A stretch of DNA of 64,000 bases from Neisseriaceae bacterium (GTDB taxonomy: Bacteria > Pseudomonadota > Gammaproteobacteria > Burkholderiales > Neisseriaceae): positions 62,001 to 126,000 of the forward strand of contig JAGBKK010000007.1 of assembly GCA_017934045.1 (NCBI GenBank), given 5' to 3'. Position numbers and translations under genes: made by a program. How positions within the stretch are numbered: position 1 is the first letter of the stretch; each line of letters begins with the position of its first letter. The notes beneath the pieces are model-generated. The model was given only the letters and a program-made list of their open reading frames with translations. It was not told the origin of the DNA and did not search any database. Below are positions 47,572 to 58,577 of the stretch, one piece after another.

Positions 47572-48338
47572 AAATCATACAAAACACCTTAATCATCGCA
47601 GTGATGCTCTTTTCAGGCTGCCTGATTTATGCCCAAGAATGGGTAATCGATAACGCACAAGTTCTTGATTTAGAAATAAAAAATCAAATTGAAGCCAGTT
47701 TAAGCCAACTCAACGCCAAAACACGCAGTCATTCTTATATTGTAACCGAACGCACCATCAGGCAGCCTGAAATGGTTGTGGCAGATGATTTATTCGACCA
47801 ACTCACCCAATACCAATACGGACAAAACATTGAAGGCACGCTGTTACTGGTGGTTACCGATGACGCAATGGGGCAAGGACGGCAAGTGTATCTTTCCACT
47901 TCTGGCAACACCACCATTGACCACATTAACGACCGCAAGCGGAATAAACTGTTGAACAAATTTGCTGATGATATGCGTGGGCATAACGACTACAACCTAT
48001 CGTTAAAAAACTATGTGATTGCCTTGGATAAAGAAATGTCAGCCAGCCCCCTAACCAGTACCGACATTGCAGGCGGCGGCTTGGCTGGCTTATTATCAGG
48101 CTTATTGGCATTTTTCCGCACACGCCGCCATTATCGCCTGCCCGAACGCCCTATTCCAGCTGTTTGGAAAAACAACACCATCAGCCAAGTTAATCACACC
48201 TACGATGAAATGATTGACAGCCAAACGCGTGTACGCATCATTCCTACGCCCAATTCATTTGGCGGACACGGCGGCGGCTCGCACACACACATAGGCAGCA
48301 GCGGCAACCGCCACGGCGGCGGCGGACGAGGATTTTAG
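47565..48338 (+). CDS. TPM-domain lipoprotein (YdjH/YgcG-like)
   Basis: This 257-residue protein starts with a hydrophobic signal and FSGC (possible lipidated Cys19), encoded by an uptake sequence. The TPM domain covers ~22-150 (WVIDNAQVLDLEIKNQIEASLSQLNAKT; EGTLLLVVTDDAMGQGRQVYLSTSG), followed by a second hydrophobic segment (~165-180) and a Gly/His-rich tail ending HGGGGRGF, as in YgcG. It overlaps the zinc-ribbon gene. In Bacillus the matching gene lies in the ydjFGHI operon. Confidence 0.82.
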   Translation: MVKIIQNTLIIAVMLFSGCLIYAQEWVIDNAQVLDLEIKNQIEASLSQLNAKTRSHSYIVTERTIRQPEMVVADDLFDQLTQYQYGQNIEGTLLLVVTDDAMGQGRQVYLSTSGNTTIDHINDRKRNKLLNKFADDMRGHNDYNLSLKNYVIALDKEMSASPLTSTDIAGGGLAGLLSGLLAFFRTRRHYRLPERPIPAVWKNNTISQVNHTYDEMIDSQTRVRIIPTPNSFGGHGGGSHTHIGSSGNRHGGGGRGF

Positions 48339-48390
48339 TTTTGAATAATATTTTTCAGGCAGCCTGAAACTTCTTGTTAATCATTTGAAT

Positions 48391-48429
48391 ACCGCTATTG
48401 TTCATTGTAAAATAGCGGTTTTATTTTTT
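48391..48429 (+). terminator. Terminator after the TPM gene
   Basis: ACCGCTATT pairs with AATAGCGGT over an 11-base loop, followed by TTTATTTTTT. It separates the SPFH-type module from glyQ, whose start is only 17 bases beyond the T-run. Confidence 0.75.
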
Positions 48430-48445
48430 GAATTTCAATACCAAA

Positions 48446-49354
48446 ATGACCACGCCAACTTTTCAGGAAGTGATTTTTTCCTTACAAAATTATTGGGCAA
48501 AGCAAGGCTGTGCGGTGATTCAGCCGTTTGATATGGAAGTGGGCGCAGGCACTTCGCACCCTGCGACTTGTTTGCGGGCTTTGGGTCCTGAACCTTGGTT
48601 TGCGGCTTATGTTCAGCCGTCTCGCCGTCCAAAAGACGGTCGCTATGGCGATAATCCCAACCGTTTGCAGCATTATTATCAGTTTCAGGTTGCCTTAAAA
48701 CCTGCACCAGACAACATTCAGGACTTGTATTTAGGCAGCCTGAAAGAGTTGGGCATTGATTTATCGCTGCACGATGTGCGTTTTGTGGAAGACGACTGGG
48801 AAAATCCCACACTCGGTGCGTGGGGCTTGGGCTGGGAAGTATGGTTGGACGGTATGGAAGTAACGCAATTTACTTACTTCCAGCAAGTCGGCGGCATTGA
48901 TTGTTCGCCCGTTTTGGGTGAAATTACTTACGGCGTTGAACGCTTGGCGATGTATTTGCAAGGCGTTGAAAATGTTTATGATTTGCTTTGGACAAAAACG
49001 CCTGACGGCAGATTTTTAACCTATGGCGATGTGTATCATCAAAATGAAGTGGAGCAGTCTGCGTATAATTTTGAATATTCGGACGCGGATTGGTTGTTAG
49101 AGCAGTTTAATCACTTTGAAAACCAAGCACAGCGGCTGTTGGCATTGGAAGACGCAACGCTTGCCTTGCCTGCGTATGAATTGGTGCTAAAAGCGGGGCA
49201 TACCTTTAATTTATTGGACGCTCGCGGTGCCATTTCGGTTACGGAACGCGCGGCGTATATCGGCCGCATTCGTGCGTTAAGTCGGCAAGCGGCACAAAAA
49301 TTTGTCGAAAGCCGTGAGAAATTGGGGTATCCGTTGTTGAAAAAGGCTGCCTGA
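48446..49354 (+). CDS. glyQ: Glycyl-tRNA synthetase alpha subunit
   Basis: This 302-residue catalytic subunit of the tetrameric glycyl-tRNA synthetase charges tRNA-Gly. It starts [24 protein letters not shown] at ATG 48446. Family stretches are [53 protein letters not shown] and [17 protein letters not shown]. It ends KKAA-stop with the stop codon inside an uptake-type sequence. glyS, often next to it, is not in this window. Confidence 0.97.
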   Translation: MTTPTFQEVIFSLQNYWAKQGCAVIQPFDMEVGAGTSHPATCLRALGPEPWFAAYVQPSRRPKDGRYGDNPNRLQHYYQFQVALKPAPDNIQDLYLGSLKELGIDLSLHDVRFVEDDWENPTLGAWGLGWEVWLDGMEVTQFTYFQQVGGIDCSPVLGEITYGVERLAMYLQGVENVYDLLWTKTPDGRFLTYGDVYHQNEVEQSAYNFEYSDADWLLEQFNHFENQAQRLLALEDATLALPAYELVLKAGHTFNLLDARGAISVTERAAYIGRIRALSRQAAQKFVESREKLGYPLLKKAA

Positions 49355-49361
49355 ATAATGT

Positions 49362-49401
49362 TTCGTCATTCTGTTATTTCAGAATGACGAATTGTTTTTT
49401 T
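49362..49401 (+). terminator. Terminator after glyQ
   Basis: TTCGTCATTCTG pairs with CAGAATGACGAA over a 6-base loop, followed by TTGTTTTTTT. It is strong and rho-independent. Its presence suggests glyQ is not co-transcribed with a downstream glyS here. Confidence 0.9.
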
Positions 49402-49454
49402 AACTTCGCTCTACTTCGTTTCAGGCTGCCTGAAAACTTAAAAAAGGCAAAAAA

Positions 49455-49898
49455 ATGAAAAAGTTATACACTACCCTACTCTATTTATTATGCGTAACGC
49501 CAGCAGTGGCTTTGGACGCACAAGATGAAGGTTATTTTGTGCTGAAAAATGTGAAAACAGGTGAAACGGCAACCACGATGCACTTTACGCAAAAAAATGG
49601 GCAGTGGTTAATGGACGGCAAATTATCGCATGAAACTGAATTTAAGCCTGTGTGTGGCTATTCGGGCGATTGTCGTTTGCAAGACGCAACAGAACAACAA
49701 GTGGCTGAATACAAAAAACTTTTTCCAGCAGAAGTGGCTCAACAATTAGATATAAAAAACACGCCAACGCAATGTATTGTGAATATTGCGTTTGCTTTTT
49801 GTCGTATGGAAAAAAATGGCAATCGAGCGTATTTTTGGGTTGCTCCGCTGTATGATAAACAAAAGAAACCGCTGGCTATTCCTTTGTATAAACAATAG
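49455..49898 (+). CDS. Periplasmic protein of unknown function
   Basis: This 147-residue protein has a signal peptide (MKKLYTTLLYLLCVTPAVA, cleavage near residue 19-20). The mature part shows two cysteine pairs (CGYSGDCR and CIVNIAFAFC) and a beta-rich pattern. I recognise no family. The ribosome-binding site is AAAAAGG. It stands alone between glyQ and pgk. Confidence 0.65.
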   Translation: MKKLYTTLLYLLCVTPAVALDAQDEGYFVLKNVKTGETATTMHFTQKNGQWLMDGKLSHETEFKPVCGYSGDCRLQDATEQQVAEYKKLFPAEVAQQLDIKNTPTQCIVNIAFAFCRMEKNGNRAYFWVAPLYDKQKKPLAIPLYKQ

Positions 49899-49976
49899 GA
49901 TAGTTGTTTTCACAGGCTACCTGAAATGGGTAGTCTGCCTGAAAGACTTTGATTAACTTATCTTGAAAGAACAAAA

Positions 49977-51155
49977 ATGGACTTCAAAAAACTGACTGAC
50001 TTAAATGTCGCTGGCAAAACCGTGTTAATCCGTGTGGATATGAATGTGCCGATGAAAGACGGTAAGGTTGCGGACGATACACGCATTCGTGCGTCAATGC
50101 CTACGATTGAATACTGTTTGAACAACGGTGCGGCGGTGATTGCGATGACGCACTTGGGTCGCCCCACAGAAGGCGAATTTCACCCCGAAGATGATATTAC
50201 GCCGATTGCCGAATATGTCGGTCAGTTATTAGGTAAAAAAGTGTCTGTTATCAATGACATATCTCACCGCCCTGCCCTTGCCGCTGGCGAGATAGCAATG
50301 TTGCAAAATGTTCGCATTAACAAGGGTGAGAAGAAAAATGTTGATGAATTAGGCAAACAATATGCCGCATTAGGCGATATTTTCGTGTGCGATGCGTTTG
50401 GTACGGCTCACCGAGCCCAAGCATCAACGCACGCTGTGGCGAAGTTTGCACCTGTCGCTTGTGCAGGTTTATTGTTGGCAGAAGAATTGGACGCATTAGC
50501 ACAGGCTTTGGAAAACCCCAAACGCCCAATGATTGCGATTGTCGGCGGTAGCAAAGTTTCCACCAAACTCACCGTTTTAGAAACGCTGGCAGATAAAGTT
50601 GATGGCTTGATTGTCGGCGGTGGCATTGCCAACACATTCTTGGCAGCCAAAGGGTTTAATGTCGGCAAATCGTTGGCAGAACACGATTTAGTGGCAGACG
50701 CTCGCCGCATTATCGACAAAATCGAAGCCAAAGGCGGACAAGTGCCGTTGCCAGTCGATGTGATTGTCGCCAATGAATTTAGCGAAACCGCCACAGCCAC
50801 AGCCAAAAAAATCAGCGAAGTGGCAAGCGATGATATGATTTTGGACATCGGCGAACAATCTTCTGCCGTGTTGAACGACATTTTGCAAAATGCAGGCACC
50901 ATCGTGTGGAACGGCCCTGTGGGCGTGTTTGAATTTGATCAATTTGCAAACGGAACAAAAGCCTTGTCCAACGCCATTGCCAACTCAAACGCTTTCTCAA
51001 TCGCAGGTGGCGGCGACACATTAGCCGCAGTTGCCAAGTTTGGCGTTACCGACAAAATCAACTATGTCAGCACAGGCGGCGGTGCGTTCTTGGAATTTTT
51101 AGAAGGCAAAGCCTTACCTGCCGTAGCAATTTTAGAAGAGCGGTTTCAAGACTAA
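49977..51155 (+). CDS. pgk: Phosphoglycerate kinase
   Basis: This 392-residue glycolytic enzyme transfers phosphate from 1,3-bisphosphoglycerate to ADP. Visible are [15 protein letters not shown], the substrate site [42 protein letters not shown], and the nucleotide site [20 protein letters not shown] with [13 protein letters not shown]. Length is standard. It is the only glycolysis gene in the window, convergent with tgt. Confidence 0.98.
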   Translation: MDFKKLTDLNVAGKTVLIRVDMNVPMKDGKVADDTRIRASMPTIEYCLNNGAAVIAMTHLGRPTEGEFHPEDDITPIAEYVGQLLGKKVSVINDISHRPALAAGEIAMLQNVRINKGEKKNVDELGKQYAALGDIFVCDAFGTAHRAQASTHAVAKFAPVACAGLLLAEELDALAQALENPKRPMIAIVGGSKVSTKLTVLETLADKVDGLIVGGGIANTFLAAKGFNVGKSLAEHDLVADARRIIDKIEAKGGQVPLPVDVIVANEFSETATATAKKISEVASDDMILDIGEQSSAVLNDILQNAGTIVWNGPVGVFEFDQFANGTKALSNAIANSNAFSIAGGGDTLAAVAKFGVTDKINYVSTGGGAFLEFLEGKALPAVAILEERFQD

Positions 51156-51177
51156 TGATAAGCAGGGGGTTGAACCC

Positions 51178-52359
<1,182 letters not shown>

Positions 52360-52396
52360 TTATAATTTGCATTTTAATCACAAGGAAAAGACAAAA

Positions 52397-52849
52397 ATGA
52401 TTTACGATTCATTAGACCATTTACGCGATTACTTGCCCTTAATGCCACAATTAGAAACGGTTTTAAGCATTTTAAATCAGGCGGATTTTGCAGACAAAAT
52501 GATTGGGCGTTACGAAACCAATAATCCTGCTGTGCGATTTAATATTGATGAATACGAAACCGTATTATCGCCCAAGGATTTTGAATTTCATCGAAAATAT
52601 GCCGATGTGCAAATTGTGTTGCAAGGGCAAGAAATTCATCATATTGCACCGCGTGATGATATTGCTTGTGTTCAAGATTTTGATGAAGAAAAAGACATTG
52701 CCTTTTTTGATAGTCTGCCGATGGCGGAATATGTACTTGAAAAAGGATACTTTTGCATTTATTTTCCCAATGAACCGCACCGCAGTCAGTTGGCAGTAGA
52801 TGATCGAGATCAAGTGAAAAAAGTGGTGTTTAAAATTCGCATAAATTGA
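52397..52849 (+). CDS. YhcH/YjgK/YiaL-family protein
   Basis: This 150-residue cupin-like protein (DUF386) has family motifs FEFHRKYADVQIVLQGQEIHHIAP, DEEKDIAFFDSL and FCIYFPNEPHRSQLAV, with the metal-binding His and Glu residues. Relatives include a sialic-acid anomerase (E. coli YhcH/NanQ), but no sialic-acid or sugar gene is near, so the substrate is open. The start is ATG 52397. It ends a few bases before the next small membrane gene. Confidence 0.85.
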   Translation: MIYDSLDHLRDYLPLMPQLETVLSILNQADFADKMIGRYETNNPAVRFNIDEYETVLSPKDFEFHRKYADVQIVLQGQEIHHIAPRDDIACVQDFDEEKDIAFFDSLPMAEYVLEKGYFCIYFPNEPHRSQLAVDDRDQVKKVVFKIRIN

Positions 52850-52858
52850 GGTATGAAG

Positions 52859-53206
52859 ATGAACAAACCGTCTATTTTTTGGCCATTGGCATTGATTATT
52901 GTCGGAGCATTGTGGTTTTTGCGTGCCACCGATATTCTGCCACCGTCTTATATTATCTTGGCGATTGCCCTGTGCGTGGCTGGTGTTGCCGTGCTGATTT
53001 TTGACGGCATTAACAAACAATCGATTGTGGCAGGCCCTTTGCTGATTTACTGCGGCATTGCAGTGTATTTGTTTTACCGTGATTTACTGAATTTATCACC
53101 GTTAATCGCATTAGGAATGGTGGTGTCTGGCGTGTTAATGCTGTTGTCTCGTAGCGATTTAATACCAGATAAACTCAATCCCCCTGCCAAAAATTCGCAG
53201 TTGTAG
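52859..53206 (+). CDS. Small membrane protein of unknown function
   Basis: This 115-residue protein has four hydrophobic segments (WPLALIIVGALWFL; IILAIALCVAGVAVLIFDGI; IVAGPLLIYCGIAVYLFY; LIALGMVVSGVLMLLS). It looks like the four-helix domain (LiaI/LiaF-like) found in envelope-stress membrane proteins, but this is weak. The start at 52859 is preferred, since GAGG lies eight bases before it; ATG 52853 is too close. Coupled to the YhcH-like gene. Confidence 0.6.
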   Translation: MNKPSIFWPLALIIVGALWFLRATDILPPSYIILAIALCVAGVAVLIFDGINKQSIVAGPLLIYCGIAVYLFYRDLLNLSPLIALGMVVSGVLMLLSRSDLIPDKLNPPAKNSQL

Positions 53207-53261
53207 TTTTTTCAGGCAGCCTGAAAATATGTTGAATGGTGTGGGTAATAAGTTGCTCACA

Positions 53262-55178
53262 CTAACCTTTCTTCAACGCTTCTGCCTTGCTTTCTAATTC
53301 TGTCCAGCGGTTGATTTTTTCTTCTAAAATCTGCTCGATTTGGGCGATTTCTTCCTGCATTTGTAAAGCTTTTTGGTAATCGGTTTTAAATAAACTGCCG
53401 TCTGCTAATTGTTGTTGTAAATCAGTAACTTGTTGTTCTAATTTATCTATTTCATCAGGCAGTGCGTCTAATTCCCTTTGTTCGCTAAAAGATAATTTAT
53501 CCGTTTTGCGTTTGGGGCGAGTATCATTTGCAACAGCCACTTTTTCAGGCTGCCTGAAATCGTTTTGTGTGGCTAATTCGCGTTTGCGTGCGGCTTGGTA
53601 ATCTTCAAAACCGCCAATATATTCTTTCAGGTTGCCATCGCCCAAAAATACCACCGATGAAGTGATGACGCTGTCCAAAAAACGGCGGTCGTGGCTCACC
53701 AAAAACACTGTGCCGTCATATTCTTGCAAAAAGTTTTCCAACACTTCAATGGTGTCAATGTCTAAATCGTTGGTGGGTTCGTCCAACACCAAAATGTTGG
53801 CTGCTTGGGTAAATAATTTTGCCAACAACAAACGGTTGCGTTCGCCGCCAGATAAGGACGATACAGGCGATTGCAAGCGTTGCGGTTCAAATAAAAAATC
53901 ACCTAAATAAGACGCAACATGGCGTTTTTTGCCTGAAATTTCCACAAAATCATTGCCCTGTCCTATGGTGCGAAACACGGTTTCGTTGTCATCTAATGTG
54001 CTTCGCATTTGGTCAAAATATGCTACCTGATTGCGTAAGCCCAATCGCACACGCCCCACTTGTGGCGACAATTCGCCCAACACCAAACGCAAAAACGAGG
54101 TTTTGCCTACACCATTTTTGCCGATTAAACCGATTTTATCGCCGCGTTGAAAAACCGCCGAAAAATTGTTGATAATTATTTGATTTTCATAAGAAAAAGA
54201 CACACTTTCCAACTCTGCTACAATTTTTCCGCCTGCGTCTTTTTTGTCTAATTTTAAGACAATATTACCTTGTCGCTCACGGCGTGCCGCACGCTCTATT
54301 CGTAGTTCTTCCAAGCGTTTCACCCTGCCCTGATTGCGTGTGCGTCGTGCTTCAATGCCCCGCCGAATCCACGCTTCTTCTTGGGCGTGAAATTTATCAA
54401 ACAGGCGATTATGCGTTTCTTCCGCCGCCAATTCTTCTTCCTTACGCTTTGAATAATAAGAAAAATTGCCATCATAAACTTTCAGACTGCCTCTGTCTAA
54501 TTCCGCAATCTTGGTGGTTACGCTGTCCAAAAATTGACGGTCGTGCGTAATCACAATCAGGCTGCCTGAAAAGTTGTTAAGCATTTGTTCTAATTCAAAA
54601 ATTGCGTCAATATCCAAATGATTGGTGGGTTCGTCCAACAACAAAATATCAGGTTCTTGAAGAAATGCCTGTGCCAATGCCGTGCGTTTTTTCTGACCGC
54701 CTGACAGCGTTTTTATCAACGCATTTTCAGGCAACCTGAACTCACTTAACACTTTGCTAATCATTGCATCTTTTGCCCAACCGCCTGATAAATCAATTTT
54801 ATCGGTAAGTTGTTGAAATTGTTTTAATAAATTTTCATTATGTGGATTTTCTGCCAATTCCTGACTTATTTTGTGATACAAACGCAAATCGTTTTGAATG
54901 TCGCCCAAGCCACTGCTGACAATATCAAACACAGAAGCACACTCATCAAACGCCGATTCTTGTGGTACAAACACCGTTTTCAAGCCGTTTTGAATGCTGA
55001 TTTTACCGTCATCCGCAGGTGTTTTGCCTGCAATAATTTTCAACAAAGACGACTTCCCAGCCCCATTGCGACCCACAATGCCGATTTTATCGCCAGCGTC
55101 TATATTCAAAAAAACACCGTCCAATAAAGCATGGTGTCCTACGGCAAAATGTAAATTTTCAATGCTTAAAATGCTCAT
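53262..55178 (-). CDS. uup: ABC-F ATPase Uup
   Basis: This 638-residue cytoplasmic protein has two ABC domains and no membrane part. Walker A motifs are GRNGAGKSSLLKI and GKNGVGKTSFLRL, signatures LSGGQKKRTALAQ and LSGGERNRLLLAK, Walker B LLLDEPTNHLDID and LVLDEPTNDLDID. Between them is the ABC-F linker rich in Arg/Glu, and at the end (~560-638) the Uup-type coiled-coil DNA-binding domain. It acts on ribosomes or branched DNA. In-frame uptake sequences give FSGSLIV, FRLPEN and FRQPEK. Confidence 0.95.
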   Translation of the reverse strand: MSILSIENLHFAVGHHALLDGVFLNIDAGDKIGIVGRNGAGKSSLLKIIAGKTPADDGKISIQNGLKTVFVPQESAFDECASVFDIVSSGLGDIQNDLRLYHKISQELAENPHNENLLKQFQQLTDKIDLSGGWAKDAMISKVLSEFRLPENALIKTLSGGQKKRTALAQAFLQEPDILLLDEPTNHLDIDAIFELEQMLNNFSGSLIVITHDRQFLDSVTTKIAELDRGSLKVYDGNFSYYSKRKEEELAAEETHNRLFDKFHAQEEAWIRRGIEARRTRNQGRVKRLEELRIERAARRERQGNIVLKLDKKDAGGKIVAELESVSFSYENQIIINNFSAVFQRGDKIGLIGKNGVGKTSFLRLVLGELSPQVGRVRLGLRNQVAYFDQMRSTLDDNETVFRTIGQGNDFVEISGKKRHVASYLGDFLFEPQRLQSPVSSLSGGERNRLLLAKLFTQAANILVLDEPTNDLDIDTIEVLENFLQEYDGTVFLVSHDRRFLDSVITSSVVFLGDGNLKEYIGGFEDYQAARKRELATQNDFRQPEKVAVANDTRPKRKTDKLSFSEQRELDALPDEIDKLEQQVTDLQQQLADGSLFKTDYQKALQMQEEIAQIEQILEEKINRWTELESKAEALKKG

Positions 55179-55406
55179 TTAATTGTCCAAAAATAGGTGT
55201 GTAATAGGGTTTCAGGCTGCCTGAAAGTTTTCAATTTTAAGATTGGACATTTTAGCGTATTTTATTGTGATTATTCGATATGTTGTAAGCCGTTGTGAAG
55301 AGATTGAGTGAAGAAAAATTATTGACTATTTTGCACAACTATTGACAAAAAATAATTACTTGTTACAATGGTCGCCATTTTAACAAAAAATCAAGGAGTT
55401 CTCATT

Positions 55407-56189
55407 ATGAGCAGAAACTTTATTTTATTTGCAACCAGCAATGATATTGTGGCAGAAATTCGCAAAACAGTGAGCAATGTAGGATATTGCATTGTTCGTG
55501 GTCTTAATTTGGGCAACTTTGGGGAAACAGAAAGAAATCAAAAGTTGTTTGACTTTCTTTCTCAATTAGGTAAATTAACCAATCATAAAAATGACGATGA
55601 ATTGAAATCCACATTTTGGGATATTAAATATCGTGGTGATGACTATGCGTCTAACAACGACATTACTTTTTCAGAAGATGTTGGCGAATGCCCACTTCAT
55701 AGTGATTCATCTTTCAGTGAAAATCCTGAACAGTACTTGGTAATGTATGTTGTGAAAACTGCAAATGATGGTGGAAATTCTTTATTTCTTAAATCATCGG
55801 ATATTGTCAAGGAACTGTCAAAAACAGATATTGGTAGTCAGTACTTGCATATTTTGACAAATAATCAATATCCATTTAAAACACCAAAGTCATTTGATGA
55901 TAAACAGGGTGTTATATGGGGAAATATTTTATCCGCAAATACGCCAATGATTAGATTTAGAGATGATTGTCTCTACAAAGGAATTTCAGAAAATCAAGAG
56001 AAAGTAACACAAGAAATGCTTGATGCTCTTGATTATTTAGTCAATTTGATTAAAAACTCTAATGATATACAAGAGTTTTCTGCACAAGATGATGATTTAA
56101 TCATTGTTGATAATGCCAATGGCTTACACGCCCGAACGGATTATACGGATAAGTCCAGACATTATATTAGAGCAAGAATTAGTATTTAA
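55407..56189 (+). CDS. TauD/CAS-like Fe(II)/2-oxoglutarate dioxygenase
   Basis: This 260-residue protein starts MSRNFILFATSN after AAGGAG. The iron site is visible: the HxD pair in ECPLHSDSSF and the distal His in DNANGLHARTDY, with the 2-oxoglutarate Arg in KSRHYIRARI. The spacing fits the TauD/clavaminate-synthase clan. The substrate is unknown; amino-acid hydroxylation is common in this clan. It is AT-rich and stands outside core genes. An 84-base gap separates it from the TSUP permease on the same strand, suggesting a two-gene cassette. Confidence 0.8.
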   Translation: MSRNFILFATSNDIVAEIRKTVSNVGYCIVRGLNLGNFGETERNQKLFDFLSQLGKLTNHKNDDELKSTFWDIKYRGDDYASNNDITFSEDVGECPLHSDSSFSENPEQYLVMYVVKTANDGGNSLFLKSSDIVKELSKTDIGSQYLHILTNNQYPFKTPKSFDDKQGVIWGNILSANTPMIRFRDDCLYKGISENQEKVTQEMLDALDYLVNLIKNSNDIQEFSAQDDDLIIVDNANGLHARTDYTDKSRHYIRARISI

Positions 56190-56273
56190 AAACTCTTGCA
56201 AAATTCAATTTTTAAACGCACAACATAAAGGCGGACTTTTTTAAGTCTGCCGATATGTCTAATAAAGTACTCT

Positions 56274-57041
56274 ATGCAAGGAATAATCCTATCTATTGTT
56301 TTTATTATTGCGTCCATACTACACGGCATTGCGGGTATGGCATTTCCTATGTTGGCAACCACTTCGCTCACATTTATTATGCCTTTATCCAAAGTGGTTG
56401 CATTAGTGGCACTGCCAAGTTTGCTAATGAGTTTATTGGTGCTGTGTAGCCATAATCAAAAACGAATTGGGCAAGAAATTATTGATTATCTTAAAACCTA
56501 TAAACTATTGGCAATCAGCAGTGTTATTGGCAGTATTTTGGGGGTCAAACTATTGCTTATATTACCCATATCTTGGGTATATTTGCTTATGGCAAGTGTT
56601 ACTTTATATTATTCAATCAATGGCTTATTGAATATCTATGGCAAAGCCAAAAGCATTAAGATAAAGGCTAATAATAACAATATGATTTTATTTGGATTAT
56701 TAGCAGGTATTATTGGCGGTGCCACTAATGCCATGTCGCCTATTTTGTTAATGTATTTATTTAGTGAAAGCGATGATAAAAATCGCATTACCAAAGCCAG
56801 TAATTTATGTTTTTTATTAGCCAAAATGGTGCAAATTTATATGTTGAGAAATCAATATTTATTGTTAGAAAAAAGCGAATATGGCTTAATATTTTTGCTC
56901 ACCGTATTTTCAATTATCGGTTTATATATTGGGATATGGTTGCGAAATAAAATCAGCACCCGATTTTTCAAAATACTCAATTTTGCTATATTGTTAATAT
57001 TGGCGGTAAAAATTGGCTATTCGGGATTGTTGAAATTTTAA
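56274..57041 (+). CDS. TSUP-family (TauE/SafE) membrane permease
   Basis: This 255-residue protein has about eight hydrophobic segments in two repeats: ASILHGIAGMAFPMLATTSLTFIMPLS and LAGIIGGATNAMSPILLMYLFSE are the paired TSUP half-motifs. Family members export sulfoacetate, sulfite or other small organic acids. The gene is AT-rich, like the dioxygenase before it. The ribosome-binding site is weak. A link with the dioxygenase product is inference from position only. Confidence 0.8.
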   Translation: MQGIILSIVFIIASILHGIAGMAFPMLATTSLTFIMPLSKVVALVALPSLLMSLLVLCSHNQKRIGQEIIDYLKTYKLLAISSVIGSILGVKLLLILPISWVYLLMASVTLYYSINGLLNIYGKAKSIKIKANNNNMILFGLLAGIIGGATNAMSPILLMYLFSESDDKNRITKASNLCFLLAKMVQIYMLRNQYLLLEKSEYGLIFLLTVFSIIGLYIGIWLRNKISTRFFKILNFAILLILAVKIGYSGLLKF

Positions 57042-57062
57042 TCTGCCAAGCCTAAAAAACAA

Positions 57063-57500
57063 TTACTTATTGAATTGCTTATGTTTTTTCTCCTGAATAT
57101 GCCGTTTAACGCTAATTATTGCGTCTCGACCTGAATAATCCAAAGATACGGTATAATCGTACCTTACTGTTTTATCTTTAATTCTTGCCCAATACGGTGA
57201 TTTATATTTATCTTCAATAATAAATCCACATTGATAAGTGCATTTCTTTATTTTTTCATTACAATTCATACCACTATCAAGTGCCGCTTGTTTGAACTCT
57301 TTACTTGAATAATATTTTGATTTAATTTTTCCTTTAATTAAATCGTGCAATGCTTGTTCGTCAATATGTGGAAATTGCTCGCTTAAAATTTGGCACATTT
57401 CATTATTTGCCATATTGGCAGTATTCACATTTTCTTTTTGGTAATACACCACACAAGACGATAAACTCACCGCCACAAACAATGCCCAAAACACTTTCAT
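57063..57500 (-). CDS. Lipoprotein of unknown function
   Basis: This 145-residue protein starts MKVFWALFVAVSLSSC after GGAG; LSSC gives lipidated Cys16. The mature domain contains a cysteine cluster (NCNEKIKKCTYQCGFIIED) and then YDYTVSLDYSGRDAIISV. I recognise no family. It is AT-rich and convergent with the TSUP gene, 21 bases away. Confidence 0.65.
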   Translation of the reverse strand: MKVFWALFVAVSLSSCVVYYQKENVNTANMANNEMCQILSEQFPHIDEQALHDLIKGKIKSKYYSSKEFKQAALDSGMNCNEKIKKCTYQCGFIIEDKYKSPYWARIKDKTVRYDYTVSLDYSGRDAIISVKRHIQEKKHKQFNK

Positions 57501-57644
57501 CGCAAACTCCTGTATGACAAACAAGTACAATCATACCGCAAAGCAGTTCAGGCTGCCTAAAAATTCCCACAATCACACGCCGTAAAAATGCGATAATTCA
57601 CCCTATTCAGGCTGCCTGAAATTCAACTTCAAGGAAATCGCACA

Positions 57645-58565
57645 ATGGCTAATCTTTTATACGGTCGCAATATTATTTCGATTGCCGAATTTTCTCGTCA
57701 AGATTTGGAGTTAGTGGTTAATACCGCTTTGAAATTAAAGAATAATCCGCAAAAAAATCTGTTGGACGGCAAATTGATTGCGTCCTGTTTTTTTGAACCT
57801 TCCACCCGCACGCGTCAGTCGTTTGAAACCGCCATTCAACGCTTGGGCGGTCGCGTCATCGGCTTTTCAGACGCAGCGAACACCAGTGTTAAAAAAGGCG
57901 AAACGCTGGCGGATACCGCTCGTATTTTAAGTTCTTACGCCGATGCGATTGTAATGCGACACCACAAAGACGGTGCAGCACGCTTGGTAAGCGAGTTTTC
58001 CGCCGTGCCAATTATCAACGCAGGAGACGGCACCAACCAACACCCATCGCAAACTTTGCTGGATTTGGTTACCATTTTTGAAACGCAAGGACGATTAGAT
58101 AATCTCAAAATCGCTATGGCAGGCGATTTGAAATACGGCAGAACCGTGCATTCTTTGGCTCAAGCGATGAAGCATTTTGCGTGTGAATTTTATTTCGTCT
58201 CGCCGCCGTCTTTGGCAATGCCTGACTATATTTGCGAAGAGTTGGACGAAGCAGGCATTCAATACCACATTCTGCCGACTTTGGAAGAAGCCGTGCAAAT
58301 GGTGGATATTCTTTATATGACACGCGTGCAACGCGAACGCTTTGATGAGCAGGAATTTTTGAAAATTCAAGGCAAATTCAATTTAACTTGCGAAACGCTG
58401 AAAAACGCCAAAAGCAGCCTAAAAGTGTTGCACCCCTTGCCACGCATTGACGAAATCGCTGCCGAAGTTGATGATACGCCGTTTGCGTATTATTTTGAAC
58501 AAGCCAAAAACGGCGTTTTTGCACGCCAAGCCATTTTGTCATTAGTTTTGAACGAAAATATTTAA
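57645..58565 (+). CDS. pyrB: Aspartate carbamoyltransferase, catalytic subunit
   Basis: This 306-residue enzyme carries out the committed step of pyrimidine synthesis. Carbamoyl-phosphate site: [13 protein letters not shown] and [12 protein letters not shown]; aspartate site: [31 protein letters not shown] and HPLPRIDEI. Length is standard. pyrI follows after 12 bases, as in enterobacteria and Neisseria. I saw no UTP-sensitive attenuator in the short leader, which carries an uptake sequence. Confidence 0.97.
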   Translation: MANLLYGRNIISIAEFSRQDLELVVNTALKLKNNPQKNLLDGKLIASCFFEPSTRTRQSFETAIQRLGGRVIGFSDAANTSVKKGETLADTARILSSYADAIVMRHHKDGAARLVSEFSAVPIINAGDGTNQHPSQTLLDLVTIFETQGRLDNLKIAMAGDLKYGRTVHSLAQAMKHFACEFYFVSPPSLAMPDYICEELDEAGIQYHILPTLEEAVQMVDILYMTRVQRERFDEQEFLKIQGKFNLTCETLKNAKSSLKVLHPLPRIDEIAAEVDDTPFAYYFEQAKNGVFARQAILSLVLNENI

Positions 58566-58577
58566 GGGAGCAAAAAA

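Noticed and set aside
49402..49454. glyS directly after glyQ
   Set aside because: A strong terminator follows glyQ and the next gene is an unrelated periplasmic protein.
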